Shown: positions 1 to 11,800 of the stretch, piece by piece
How positions within the stretch are numbered: position 1 is the stretch's first letter
How the letters are laid out: each line of letters begins with the position of its first letter
Assembly (NCBI GenBank): GCA_026182355.1
Contig: JAPFBL010000119.1
Coordinates: 1,560,001 to 1,624,000 of the forward strand
Direction of reading: 5' to 3'
DNA length: 64,000 nucleotides
Origin: Hermatobates lingyangjiaoensis
Taxonomy: Eukaryota > Arthropoda > Insecta > Hemiptera > Hermatobatidae
Program-made: the position numbers and the translations under genes
Notes under the pieces: generated by a model
What the model was told of the DNA's origin: nothing
Databases searched by the model: none
Seen by the model: only the letters and a program-made list of their open reading frames with translations

Positions 1-1073
1 ATCATATAAATTAACTCACCGATTTTTTTATCTTTAAATATATTTTTCATTTTACATGTCCGACGTTTCAGTCTACGTTGACCATTCTCAAGGATTCTAT
101 ATACAAGGTTTTTTTAACATGTTCTACTAGTAGTTACTCTATGTTCTTGTTCATTTAATTCCTCAATTCTTACAAGTATTTCTTCGACAATATTTTAAGG
201 AAATATATGAAGAATCTAAATTCAAACAATAATCAAGAGCATCAGCTGGGTGAAGAAGGAAGAATACAAACGGTGTATTATAAGAATCAATTCTCTAATG
301 AATATAAAAAGGATGAAAGAATTTTGAAGGCTATAATTAAAAGAAATACAACATGTGTTAACTCGGCAGACAAGCTAAATATTAGTATTTACTACAACAG
401 TTCCTGCACAGCAAATATGATAATTAGGAACAACCTAGAACAAAAAACACAACTACAAAAAACCAATGTAGTGTACAGATATAATTGCACTATAGGAGAC
501 TGTGAGCTCCTAAAATCGAGCTATATTGGTTCTACGACGACAACACTTTCACGCAGACTTACGATGCATCTCGCAGCCGGAGGACCGAAAGAACATACAA
601 TGAACATACATAAAAGCAGGCTAAGTAGAAAAATGCTGGAAGACAACATTGAAGTATTATATGCAGACAATAATCACACGAGGCTGCATATAATTGAATC
701 ATTATGCATAAAGGAAAAGAAGCCGAACCTTAATGATCAGTCCTGTTGTTTTTCCAGAATTTTAAAGTTACATTCGTAAAAAATAACTATTTAGTGATTT
801 AAATAATGTTGTGAAAAAGTTCATGTAGGGAATTTTGTAGCAAACCTGTTACTCAATTTTATTAAGATAGTGTTTTTTTTTTTTTTTTTTAAAAGAATAT
901 TGTATTATTAGATATGTTTGATAGAAGTGATTGTAAATAAGTATTTATTAGAATTGTTAAAAAAACCTTGTATATAGAATCCTTGAGAATGGTCAACGTA
1001 GACTGAAACGTCGGACATGTAAAATGAAAAATATATTTAAAGATAAAAAAATCGGTGAGTTAATTTATATGAT
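1..1073 (+). mobile_element. Penelope-like element remnant between perfect inverted terminal repeats
   Basis: Positions 1-115 are an exact reverse complement of 959-1073. Between them lies the 3' part of a PLE reading frame on the + strand. The inverted ends contain the hammerhead-like segment GACTGAAACGTC. The left arm reaches the window edge, so the element may extend further. The layout (element 3' end at the right, an inverted copy of that end at the left) matches the other PLE insertions here and is known for Penelope-type elements. The reverse transcriptase part is missing, so this copy is not autonomous. Confidence 0.85.
207..779 (+). pseudogene. PLE C-terminal fragment with GIY-YIG endonuclease domain
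   Basis: This 190-codon open frame corresponds to the last quarter of a Penelope-like polyprotein. The GIY-YIG nuclease core is visible: a VVYRYNC strand near residue 88, a Cys-rich insert GDCELL, then SYIGST and the helix with SRRLTMH carrying the conserved Arg. It aligns with the same part of the full-length PLE at 48063-50576, sharing GDCELL, YIG, TTLSRRLTMHL and the YYKNQ...DER segment, but is clearly a different family. The nuclease would nick target DNA for target-primed reverse transcription. No RT domain is present, so I call it a fragment although this part is uninterrupted. The listed start is just the first Met. Confidence 0.85.
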
Positions 1074-1180
1074 ACCACAAAGATGGAAAAGAAGCATTCG
1101 AAACCTTGAAAAGGTATGTAGGAAACATACTAAACTTAATGTTGGCAAGATCTTTAATGAGGTATATATATACAACAAAA
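1074..1180 (+). pseudogene. Fragment of PLE 5' coding region
   Basis: Just inside the right terminal repeat a frame reads roughly RWKRSIRNLEKVCRKH. A diverged relative occurs at about 5390-5500, where GTATGTAGGAAAC is shared. Sequence like this follows the terminal hammerhead region in both places, so it probably is the start of a PLE reading frame. It is too short to assign further. Confidence 0.4.
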
Positions 1181-1728
1181 TTTTACAATAGCGTTGGGTT
1201 TTGACTGTGACGAAGACCGATTGTTACGGTTGAAAGATCTTAGACTTTTTTCTCCATTTCATATTGTGGTATGATCATTGATATATATATATAAAAAACA
1301 AAATTTCACAAAAAACACGTGAAACAACAATGAATGTTCAAACCACAATAAGAAATATAAAAAAATATTAAAATCAACAACAGTAGCAAGTGGTCTTCCT
1401 CAGAGTCGAAAAACCCAACTCCGTTTTTCTATAATCTTTTTGTCTATTATTCAGTTCTTCAGTTCAAATTTAGCTCTCATTGGCAACGTTTCGGTTTTTA
1501 TTTAAAACCTTTTTCATAGGTAGAAGTATAACATTTTGAAACAGAAAAACTAAATATTACATTGAGATTATTTACAAAGAAACAATTTTGGATTTCAGCA
1601 ACAACTGTCTAGTTGGAGTGAATAAACACGTGCAAGCGGATGAAATATATTAGACTTTTTTCCCCATTTCTTATTGTGGTTGGAACATTGAATGTTGTTT
1701 CACGTACTAATTGTAAAACCTTGTTTTA

Positions 1729-1777
<49 letters not shown>

Positions 1778-1855
1778 CGTATATATGTTATATATATATG
1801 AATTATATGCTCTTTATATATTATATAATAAAAGAAGCTAAAGAAATAAAACAAA
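1181..1855. repeat. Cluster of PLE terminal fragments
   Basis: Several short pieces of PLE ends are packed together. 1199-1250 carries the GACGAAGACCG...CGGTTGAAAGATCTT hammerhead-like segment (first core base changed). 1385-1425 carries its reverse-strand relative. 1477-1525 carries the CGTTTCGG...CCTTTTTCATAG segment also seen at 40568-40662. 1620-1710 repeats the 'CCATTTC..ATTGTGGTT' flank. An alternating TA run of about 34 bp sits at 1737-1771. No gene is visible. Confidence 0.6.
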
Positions 1856-1869
1856 ATAAAGAAAGTAAA

Positions 1870-1955
1870 GCAAATACTCTGAGGCCTTTCAATTTATGTC
1901 AACTAAGAGCAACACATCAATGATATAAATTGAAAGGCATCAGAGCATTTGTTTC
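1870..1955. repeat. Inverted pair of AGGCCT-type PLE ends
   Basis: CTCTGAGGCCTTTCAATTTAT at about 1877 pairs with ATAAATTGAAAGGCATCAGAG at about 1931. Each arm has the order stem I (GCTCT/AGAGC), GAAA, a palindrome (AGGCCT, or a one-base variant) and C. Relatives occur at 32215-32310, 33262-33300 and 38450-38486. I infer a hammerhead-bearing PLE terminus in foldback form. Confidence 0.55.
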
Positions 1956-1959
1956 GTTT

Positions 1960-3900
1960 TCTTTATTTTTCTATTTTCCTAGTGGAATCGATTGTGTAAC
2001 CACGAGGCATCATTATTGATTTAATCACGTATTTATTGTGATAATTTCCTTATGTATATAGTTTAAAAAAAAAACAAAATGAAGTTAAAATGAACATAAA
2101 AGTTCTAAAGTAAACTTAAGAGACACACAAACAAAGAGTTTAATGAGTTGAATACGTTGTCAACCTTTACTTCATTGATGCATCGAATCTTCGCACTCTT
2201 GAAATAATATATTTTTCCATTTCCCAGATCTCATACTTTTTATACTTTGAATAAACTAACTCTATAAGAGCTTTACTAAAAGTTTTATAAAAAATATTCA
2301 TGTCTTTGATCACAGAAAGAAACATATTGGCTAGATAACTAGCTATATTTTGAAATGAGTTCTCTATTCCGACAACACTGGCTGAAATGACACGGCTAGC
2401 TCCGCACAGCTTCCCTCACTCTTTGGGGTCTAATTCGTCTGTTGCAACAGGGAGCAGTATCTACCAGTCGGCCTTGTCGCACTTCTTAGTTTCATTCCTA
2501 ACCTACAAACTTGCACAACCTATGTCCATTTATCATTAAATAACACCTTTTTCTACTTATTATTCACTAATTAGAACACTTAGAATCAAGCGACAAAATG
2601 TATTTTTAATTTTCAAATAATAGTTATATAACAATATAAATTGATGTATATTCTAGTATTTTATTGGACAATTATAAAGGATATAACAAACTTAAACAGT
2701 AGTTCATCGTCAGGAGAAAATCAGGAGGGAAGAATAAGCAGAAGAGATGTGATTTGGCTGGGAGTCGAAACTGACTGAATTCGGCAGACCAGACTCGTCT
2801 GCTGCACATCTATCATGCTAATCCTTGATTAGCATACTAAGCTAATCTAGTTGTCGAACTGTCGCTTCAAGCATCGATCATGTTAAGAACTTCAGGGGGT
2901 GGGGAGGGGATAGGACTGGAGAGGTGTTATAGAAAGTTACTCCTCTAACACTGATTCCTCAAGGAAATATTGTGCCCTCCTATTTGGGAGTCCTAAATAA
3001 TGTCTAACTCGATTATATTCAGAATTTCAGGAATCTTTAATTGATTCTTGAGACAAATGGCTTAATCTCTCACTTATCCGTATTACTGAAGTACAACGTG
3101 CTAATATTTTTTTCATCTAAATCGTGATAAAAGTTCAACAGACAGATTGAAAATGGAACGCGTATATAACGTATCGGATAGTGCAGTCAGGAATGTTTTG
3201 AAGAAGACAGTCGCTAGCCACACGAGCTCCAAGTGACGAACAGCCCATCAGGCCATTCCACGATAGCATAGACCTTCCACCCGCCGACACCGACACAGGT
3301 GACACCTGCCCCACCATACCGCACTGAAGACTTACCTTGAAAAAGACAGGAGTTATCTACATAATATTGACGGATACCTCACCAAGCCAGAGTGATATTT
3401 AGAGGACTTTTACACGTTGACGCTAACCAAGGTTAACTATTCGCGTTTGTGCCTTTCTTAGTTCATGCCAGGTATGTTAAGCCCCCCCACCACGACAAGG
3501 TGAAGGCACATAGGGGGGGATGTTCTATTCACATCTATCAAACCTGTAATAGTCATAAAGACCGTACATTTACCAATCTTTATTAAGTAACAAACTTTCA
3601 GATGGTAGATATTATTAATTCTATAATTCATTCACTTCCCTTTTCAATTAAATGTAATATCTGAGTCAACTGAAAAGAAAACAAAGTGCTTGAGTTACTC
3701 TATCAGACTTTGCTAACCATCAAACTCACTAGCGCAAAATCTGAACCGGCTTTATGTGCGAGCTAAAAAATCATTTTTCAATTTCAATCTAGAATAGTTC
3801 CAGAAGAGTAGACTATGATCATTGCATCAAAAACCATTCTTGGAAACTAAAGTTTTATGGACTTGTCTAATTTGTGAGTAGACTTTTCGTTTCGTTTGAG
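1960..3900. other. Gene-free stretch
   Basis: No open frame with family features or convincing exon is visible on either strand. The - strand between 3230 and 3320 is relatively GC-rich and has a short coding-like stretch, but it ends in a stop and has no clear splice sites. A SINE 3' fragment lies at 2931-3020. The first lipase exons are not recognisable here, so they probably lie before the window. Confidence 0.5.
2931..3020 (-). repeat. SINE 3' fragment
   Basis: Read on the - strand, this has GAGTTAG.CA..ATTTAGGACTCC followed by ATATTTCCTTGAGGAATCAGTG, which matches 9205-9290 on the + strand. The part before it matches the body of the tRNA-derived SINE found at 6541, 39650 and 43041. Confidence 0.5.
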
Positions 3901-3909
3901 CAATTATTG

Positions 3910-5100
3910 CTCAAATAAGCAATATATTGATGTACACAAATGAAATTAAAATCAACTAACAAAACTTAAGCTGCAATACCTAAACTTGCTACACCTGTAT
4001 ATATTCAAAATAATCATGTCTGTGTAGTTAGCCAAACACGGCTTAAAAGTTCGTAACTTCGCTTCGTCGTTGAATATTCAATCCATTCAAAGCTTAGATT
4101 TAGGGCTAGACATACACAAATCTACTGTCAGAGTTTCAGCTTATTAAGACTTATGGTGGCTCAGTTTACTGGTGACAATATTTTGCGGACAAACCGATAG
4201 ACAGAAATAATCTAAGGGTACATGCAGCTTCTCTAAAGTATGGAACGTAAAGAAAACTTGTAATGAGTCAGTTCTAAACAATGTACAGACAAAACCTTTC
4301 TTTTATTTATATAGATATACTTGTTCTACTGTCAACAGCGAGCACGCAAGCCACTGGGCTACTCTGGTTGCATACCTTACTTTATTACCAGTCTTTCTAT
4401 TACAAAAAATATTAAATTAAAAAAAAAATGCTTTTGTTACATGTATTTATAATACATTATCACTACTATCATCGGCGAGCAAGCAAGCCACTGGCTACTC
4501 TGGCTCGATGCCTTTACTTTATTACCATTTTTTATATTATTCACATTTAAAATTCAAAAAAATATTTGTTTGTTACATTTATTTATAATACATTTGCACT
4601 ACTGTCATCGACGAGCACGCAAGCCTGTCTGTTCATATTAAGGGCTGAGAATTGCTCGTTCACAAAACTATTTCTTCTTAATAGATAGTACATCCTCAAC
4701 TCTGGGAAACAACTTTTCAATGATGTCAAATACGCAATATATTCATATGCTCCAATGAAATTAAAATCAACTAACAATACCTACTTGTCACACCTGTGTA
4801 TTTTCAAAACAAACTTTTCTGTGAAGTTAGGAAAATACAGCTTAAAGCCCCATAACTTCGCTTCCGTACTGAATTATCTATCTATTTTAGAGCCTATATT
4901 TTAAGTTAGGCATACACAAATCTAGTATCAATGTTTCAGCTCGCTGGCTTATGGTGGCTGAGTTACTTGTGACAAAATTTTGCAGACAAACCAACAAATC
5001 GACAGAAATTTTTCTAAGAGTGTTTCGGTTTCTCCAATGTATGAAACGTAAAGAAAACCTGAAATGAGTCAGCTCTAAGCAATGTACAGACAAAATCATT
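3910..5100. repeat. Divergent tandem duplication, period about 0.8 kb
   Basis: 3920-4297 and 4735-5098 are direct repeats. They share CAATATATT, TGAAATTAAAATCAACTAAC, CATAACTTCGCTT-like, CATACACAAATCTA, TTATGGTGGCT, TTTGC.GACAAACC and AACAATGTACAGACAAAA, in the same order. Between and partly within them, 4310-4640 contains about three copies of a roughly 145 bp unit with CGAGCA.GCAAGCCACTGG and TATTTATAATACATT. All copies are diverged and have no shared open frame. I see no transposon ends, so this looks like an old local duplication or a satellite-like patch. Confidence 0.7.
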
Positions 5101-5850
5101 ATTTATAGATTTATTTTTTTTAAAACTATCATGAAGTAAAATATATGTACTTTTCTAAAGAAAATATAATGTCCTAGAGTTAAGAAAAGTGTAAAAAATC
5201 TACTTCGAGTAATTTTCAAATCCTTGATTACAAATGATAATCCTCAATCATTCATTGATAGTATGCCTAATACTTCATGTGGTGTTAATAATAATCAAAA
5301 ACTCCTTATGTATTCTGACTACCTGATGACGAAGCAGTCAAAATAGTCAAAAAATCTCCAAAATAAATCTTTTGCTGAGTTGATTTATAGTATACAAAAG
5401 GGCTAGAAAACCGCTACAAGGGAATTCGAAATAGTATGTAGGAAACCTACCAGCATGAGAACAAGCAAGGCCTTTGATGAAAACATATATACAGCAGTTA
5501 AGCACTTTCCTCAGAAGAGTTTAACCTTTTTTAAAAAAAACACTTCTGAAAAGGTGTTTCAAAGTTTCTCCTCTTGAAAAAATGGTAACACTCTAAACGC
5601 TTAACGCATATTTCTATTTATTGTATTACTTTTAGTAGTGAGTTCTTTTAATAAATACACAGAAGTTTAAATCACAGTTTTTTGTAAAATCTTGTTAAAC
5701 ACATAAAATATGCGGTTTCTTTTTTTCAGTCAAGACTATAATTTTTATAAGATACTCTAGCTTTAGCATATACATATTGATATGAGATTAACCAAACTGC
5801 ACCTAAATGATAATATAATCATCTTGTAACTGTCAAAACATGTGTTTCAG
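5101..5850. other. AT-rich spacer with a PLE fragment
   Basis: 5325-5500 holds CTGATGACGAAGCAG, a degenerate hammerhead-like core, followed by a relative of the PLE 5' coding fragment seen at 1074-1180 (GTATGTAGGAAACC). A short palindrome occurs at about 5505-5590. Nothing else is recognisable before the lipase exon. Confidence 0.45.
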
Positions 5851-8800
5851 CTAGTATTCTGGCCGATAAGGGATACGACGTTTGGTTGGGAGACCTAAGG
5901 GGAAATACTTATTCCAGGAGACATGAGACTCTTAATCCGGACAATCCTGAGTTTTGGAATTTCAGGTTAGTAGTACAGAATATATCCTACAAGTATATAA
6001 TTCCATCAACTCAAGTTATCCTAGTTTCAATAACACTTAATTTTTGTACATTACTTAAACAAGCTATTTTTCACCGTAATTACAATATAAAGCCCGCAGG
6101 TAAGGGTTTTGGGAGCTTTCACTTACATGGAATAAACTCTATGTTTTCGAAGTACCTTGTCCGCATCGTACCAATTGACAAGGGGATATGGTAATACTCT
6201 TGATTAAACAAATAGGACTTTGAAATGGTTAAATAAGCCATTGGTCTCACCAGTAGAATTACTATAGACCTTGTGGTTTGCAGTACAACCATATGTGGAG
6301 AAATATGGATTCAGACATTACTGTATGCACCCGTCACATGTGGTGGCCTCTTTGTGAATGTTATTGCTTGATGGGTTCACTCAGTATTTCCTTATAGCGG
6401 TGTGAGAAGCAAATATAATACCGTGGTTGCAAAGAGGACAACAGACAGGACGACCAAATGCTAATTGTCATAGAGGAATCCAATTAGAACTGACATTGTG
6501 ACGTTTAATCCCACATTCAGTTTCATAATATTTAAACTCATGGCTAGGATACCAGGTTAGACCAGTGGCAAGTGCTCACCTCTGGACTGGCAGTTCCCGG
6601 GTTCATACTCACTCTGACCCTCGATTTATTCACTTGAGAGGTAAATAATCTGAGCATGTCGTCCCTCGGAGAGGTTGTTAAGCCGATGATCCCAAGTCTG
6701 TACTATGTGAGGTACTGTAAAGATGCTTGCTATAAATATGCTTGAGCTAGGTAAAATTTAGGACTCCCAATCTACAATCAATCTTTATTGTGTGGTATCA
6801 CAAAGGGCCAATGTTCGGCCTATTTGTGTTCCCTTGTCGAAGTGCCGACAATAACTTAAACACATGGCTACATCATACTTCTGTTTAAAATGGAAAATTA
6901 CCCATAAACATTCACGAGAACCATACTATAGCATGTTTAATTTCATTTTCTCACCATTATAATCGCAACCAGGTGATATACTATTTTATGAAAAATATAT
7001 AAAATTAAGCATTTACAAGACCTAATGCATCCATTAAATTACTCATATACCTCATTATATAATGTTTCTTATATGAAATGACTTTACGCAGAAGAAATTT
7101 CGTTTAGATACTCTTATGTTAAATGATGACACATAACAACAAAAAAGTACTGTGCAGCGTAAAGACATGTAACCCGTGTGAAAATGTATAATGTATCTAG
7201 CAGATATTAATATAGGTTTTTTGAAAAATCTAAAAATAAAGTGGTCAATTCTGGATTTATTTGTTTTGATTTAAAATAAAAATGTTTGATTAGTCTTAAT
7301 TTCAATCAACCAGACAAGAAACAAGGAAGTTAAAATGAAAACAACAAGAATTTTGAGAGGCCTAAATATAATTGAAAGGAGTTTTTTCTAATATCGTGTA
7401 TGTTTTAGTATATAAAAGAAGTAGATTAAATTTGTTCTTTAAAAATTTAATATAAAAAGATTTTTGACGACTTCGTAATGGTATTGGTTGGGAGTTAAGT
7501 TATAATAATTCGAAATTGATTGAAGGTCAGTAGGAGGAAAAAGGATATCAGATAAAGGCAAGAAGAAACCAAAGGGATGTGTAAAGGAGAAATGACGTTG
7601 GACAATGGCAGTGAGAGTGGCGAGGAATCTGGCCCAAGGACCAAGGTGAAGGTCCGCTTCCTCCTTGCACCACTCTCTTCGGCGTCGGTAAACTCTTTTC
7701 GCTTGCGTCACGCTAATTACTCTCCGACTCGCGAAAAACTTAGATCATCTTATACAATTCCTTTTCTCAGTTACACTATAATTTATAGTTTTATTAATAA
7801 AACATTTATTGCTTTTTACTTTTCTGTAAGTAAAGTATAGTGATGTGAAAAAAAAGTTGATCTCGACATTTTGACGGAATCACATGTTTTTAGGTCCCAG
7901 AAGTCATTTTATGAAGTTTCTTCTATGATGTCTGTGTGTTCTGATGACTGTGTATCCAACAGTTGGTGTAGATGATACTCGTATAGTCCAGAATATTTGA
8001 TGCATTAAATTGACAATTCTCAGAAAAGTGGGCGTCATAGTGTAGATGTACTGTATACTCGTAGTTTGGGGGCTTGACGAGAAAATCGCTTTTTTTGCCA
8101 AAAATGTGTTCTTAAACAACTTTTTTTTCTCCTAAACTACAAATTCTAGAGTCTTGAAATTTTGACATTACTTTTGAGGCTACTAAAGCAATAACTGAAA
8201 AATCCTTAGTTTTTTAAAAGAACAGGACATTTTTTTTCAACAAAATATAAAATTTTTACTTATAATTCAATCTGAAAGCTTGTGAGGGTGATACTCACAA
8301 AATATAAATAGTTAAATAAAATTGTATATAAAACTGAATATCATTCATCTTAATATACGTACATACTATTTTTCTTTATCAAAGTTTTTTCCAGCAACAA
8401 GCAATTATAAAACCACTTTCAGCTAACGTTCGTTTACATTTCTAGACATCTTCAATGCAACATCAATACCAAATTAATTATCATAACTTGTAATTTATAA
8501 CACTAAAGATTTATAGAAAATAGGTGAAACTCTGGATTAAAGTTGAGAATTGTTTGACGCTGGACCAAACCTCGATAAAGAAAAAATAATGTAAAACATA
8601 TGTGGAAGAGATAATAAAACTATATAAATATATAATTGCTATCAATTAATGTATGATTATACTAAAACAATAATTCTTAGTCATTACTATTAACATGGAA
8701 ATATGGCTCACCTATGGCTGAAATTAGTTAAAAAACAAATGAGTCAAACATTTCGACCCTACATCTAAATCAAAGATGAAATCCTTTTAGTGTGAGCCTT

Positions 8801-11800
8801 GGAAGCAGTTACTATTGATTAATTACAATCGTTAATTTGCCAGGGATATAAATGACATGGAAATGAACATTATCAGTTTCAACTTAAAAATATAAATAAA
8901 TTGTAAATAATACATTTGCATTACTGGCACGTGAATGCCAAAATGTCAACAAATGACAAACGCCAGTTTTATATTTTGAAAGTTTTTTGTTTTTGTGTTT
9001 TTGAGATTTTGAAACTTAAATAGGGCCACGAAGAAACTACTTTAAAAATATTGAATCTAAATAATTAACTATCAATTGTTTTCATATTTTATCGCTTTAA
9101 ACATTTACAGCGAAAAATCTCAGCACGCTGCTCTTGAGAGTGTGCGTTAGGCTGTCAGTTGTGAGCCTGTACGATGTCAGCTATTGTTAAAGATCTCTAC
9201 ACTAAACACACTTGAGTTAGGCAAAATTTAGGTCTCCTAACATAGAATCATTAGGGAGACCAAATATTTCCTTGAGGAATCAGTGTCAGAGGCGTGGCTT
9301 TCCTTCAGACCCTCAATACCAACCTAGAAAATAAAATTATGTGTTATTTCTCATTTCAGGAAAGATATAAATTAATGTTTTCACAAATAACTCTTATCCA
9401 GCAGTTATCTCTTAACTCTTCCAACCTCCATGCATTGATGTGGACCTGATGAACACTACGTGTTCTAAACGCGTTGTTTTCTAAAATATATTGATTTATG
9501 AAGATATTAATTTGTGTCTTTCCTGAAATATACTTTAATTTATTAGATATAATTATACAGTATGGGTGAAGATGTAACATACTGATATTGTAACTGTTAC
9601 ATAGCGGTAACTTACCGAGGATTGATTATACATCGCTCTGCTATACCAATGAGCCAGTCCTAACATCCAAGTAGGCGCTATAACAAAAAAAAAATACATG
9701 CACATTGTTACTACCACTGAGGTTAGTATGATTTATATTAGAAATAGAGAAAAACCGTCATACCTCCAACGATGTTTTTGGAGTCGTTGGAGCACTTTCG
9801 GACGTTGTCCATCTTCAATCGCAACTAACCTATTCCGTGATAATAGCTCCTTAGGCCCGTTACGATTGAAGATGGAAAACGCCCGAAAGTGCTCCAACGA
9901 CTCTAAGAACATCGTATTAGGTATGAAGGTTTTTCTTATTTCTAATATATAACAAAAAAAAAGCATAAACTAATTTGTCTGGTAAAATGGTAGTAATTAC
10001 TTATTCTTGCCTTATTATATGAGCAAAAATGTATAAATATTATTATCTTATCATTTTATTATCAATTAAAGATACGAAATATTAATTCAATAATGTTTGT
10101 TGTTTCTAAGTGCCACAATTATGAATTTTAGCTTTCACTGCTAACCAGTGTTTAAAATTGAACGTTATTTGCAATGTGGCTTTCACAATTTAGCCATGAG
10201 CAAATCATGTTACTAAGTCTATTTTGCTTTCATCCACGATATTTGATAGATATCACATAAAGTCAGATTAACTGGCATTATAGAGGCGTTTAACAGTTTA
10301 TTTTACATGAAAATACGGCAACAACTTAAAAACATGTTTTTCGTTCATTTAGATTGAAAAAATTACTATAAGTCAAATAAAAAATAACAGGAAATTATTT
10401 AAATACCAAGTTATGAAAAAAGTTTTGGTTTAAGTTTAATAAATAAATTTTGTTGTATTTTTATTATTTTTAATGCTGTTCTTTTACAAATACTTAACAG
10501 AAGGTGCACAATTTTTTTTTTTTTAGTTTCCACGAGCACGGCTACTATGACCTGCCAGCTATGATAGATCACATTCAAATGGAGACAAAGCAGAAAAAGG
10601 TCTTCTATGTGGGCTACTCACTGGGAGGAACTGTCTCGTTTGTCATGGCAGCCTCACGACCATCGTACAACTCAAAGTTGCGGGCGGCTATAGAGTTAGC
10701 TCCTTACGTGTTCAGTCCTGTCCATCCCAGCAAACTGCTTCAAATATCATTTAGAATGATCGCTTCTGTCATGGTATTCACTCTATTTCTTCTATAATTA
10801 GAATTAACATTACTATCAAATACAATATAAAATTAATATTAAACGTGTATTACTGACTAAAATTGTATGAATAAACACTTTGATACTTGAAAAAATATTA
10901 ACAGGGAATTCAACGAAATGTTAGTGTAAAGTACCTTAACATAAACTTAAATAAAAAATCTGATGTATGCCATCATATAATATTCATCCAAGCTAGTAGT
11001 ATAAATATGAGTTGGAATAATTACAATGATTTGGCAATTAAAACGTAGCCCAACAAGTATATGTACACTAGAGTCTAAACTACAGTAAAAATCAGAAAAT
11101 TGACAAAAATCTTTCAATCAAAACAAGTGGTATTCGTCAGAGTCCCACTGATCTGAGTCTCCGTATCTTATTCATTTAAGACTCTTAGTTAGAAATGAAT
11201 CTAAGTCATTTTTCTAATTATCCTGATTTTCATACTGTAAATTAGACGTTCATTTTTGTATCAAGAATGTATTGTAAAATCTTGTTTTATTCTTATAATG
11301 ATAATGTGTCCATTCTTAAGTTGTTATTAAGGGCTTGACAACAGAATATTTGCCATAAAAAATATACTTATAAAATATAAAGATCATAAAAATACCTGTA
11401 AATAACAACATACATATTTAAAAACAAAAAAAAATCCTTGAACAAATGTTAATTGTCAAAAGGCAATAAAATGGTTTCCTTTGTCAATATGCTAGTTTTG
11501 TGCTTTTAGAGCCATTTGTTTCTACGTGTTTTGATATATTTATATATATCGAAAAATAAATAGTGTTTGAAATGGACAAATAATGAAACCTTGAAATTCT
11601 AAAGTACAAGAAGCAGATAAAAATTCAGGATTAAAAATAATGTCGGCAACTCGTATTCTAACACAAAACCCACATATCACAAATAACATATATTGTATCC
11701 TGCATACCTCCTTACTGTTTTAATTAATGGAATTCTTCCTCATTAAAATTCTTAAATGTTATCAAAATTAAATTTAGAGAACAAGATGCAATGATTTTGG

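Noticed and set aside
3135..3317. A missing upstream lipase exon in the GC-richer stretch
   Set aside because: Neither strand shows the expected HG oxyanion or N-terminal lipase motifs, and splice borders are absent.
9600..9660. A tRNA gene
   Set aside because: Only a 5' half with box A likeness is seen; no T arm or box B follows at the right distance.
9698..9966. Overlapping frames of 84 and 77 codons on opposite strands
   Set aside because: Both arise from the 95-bp palindrome and mirror each other.
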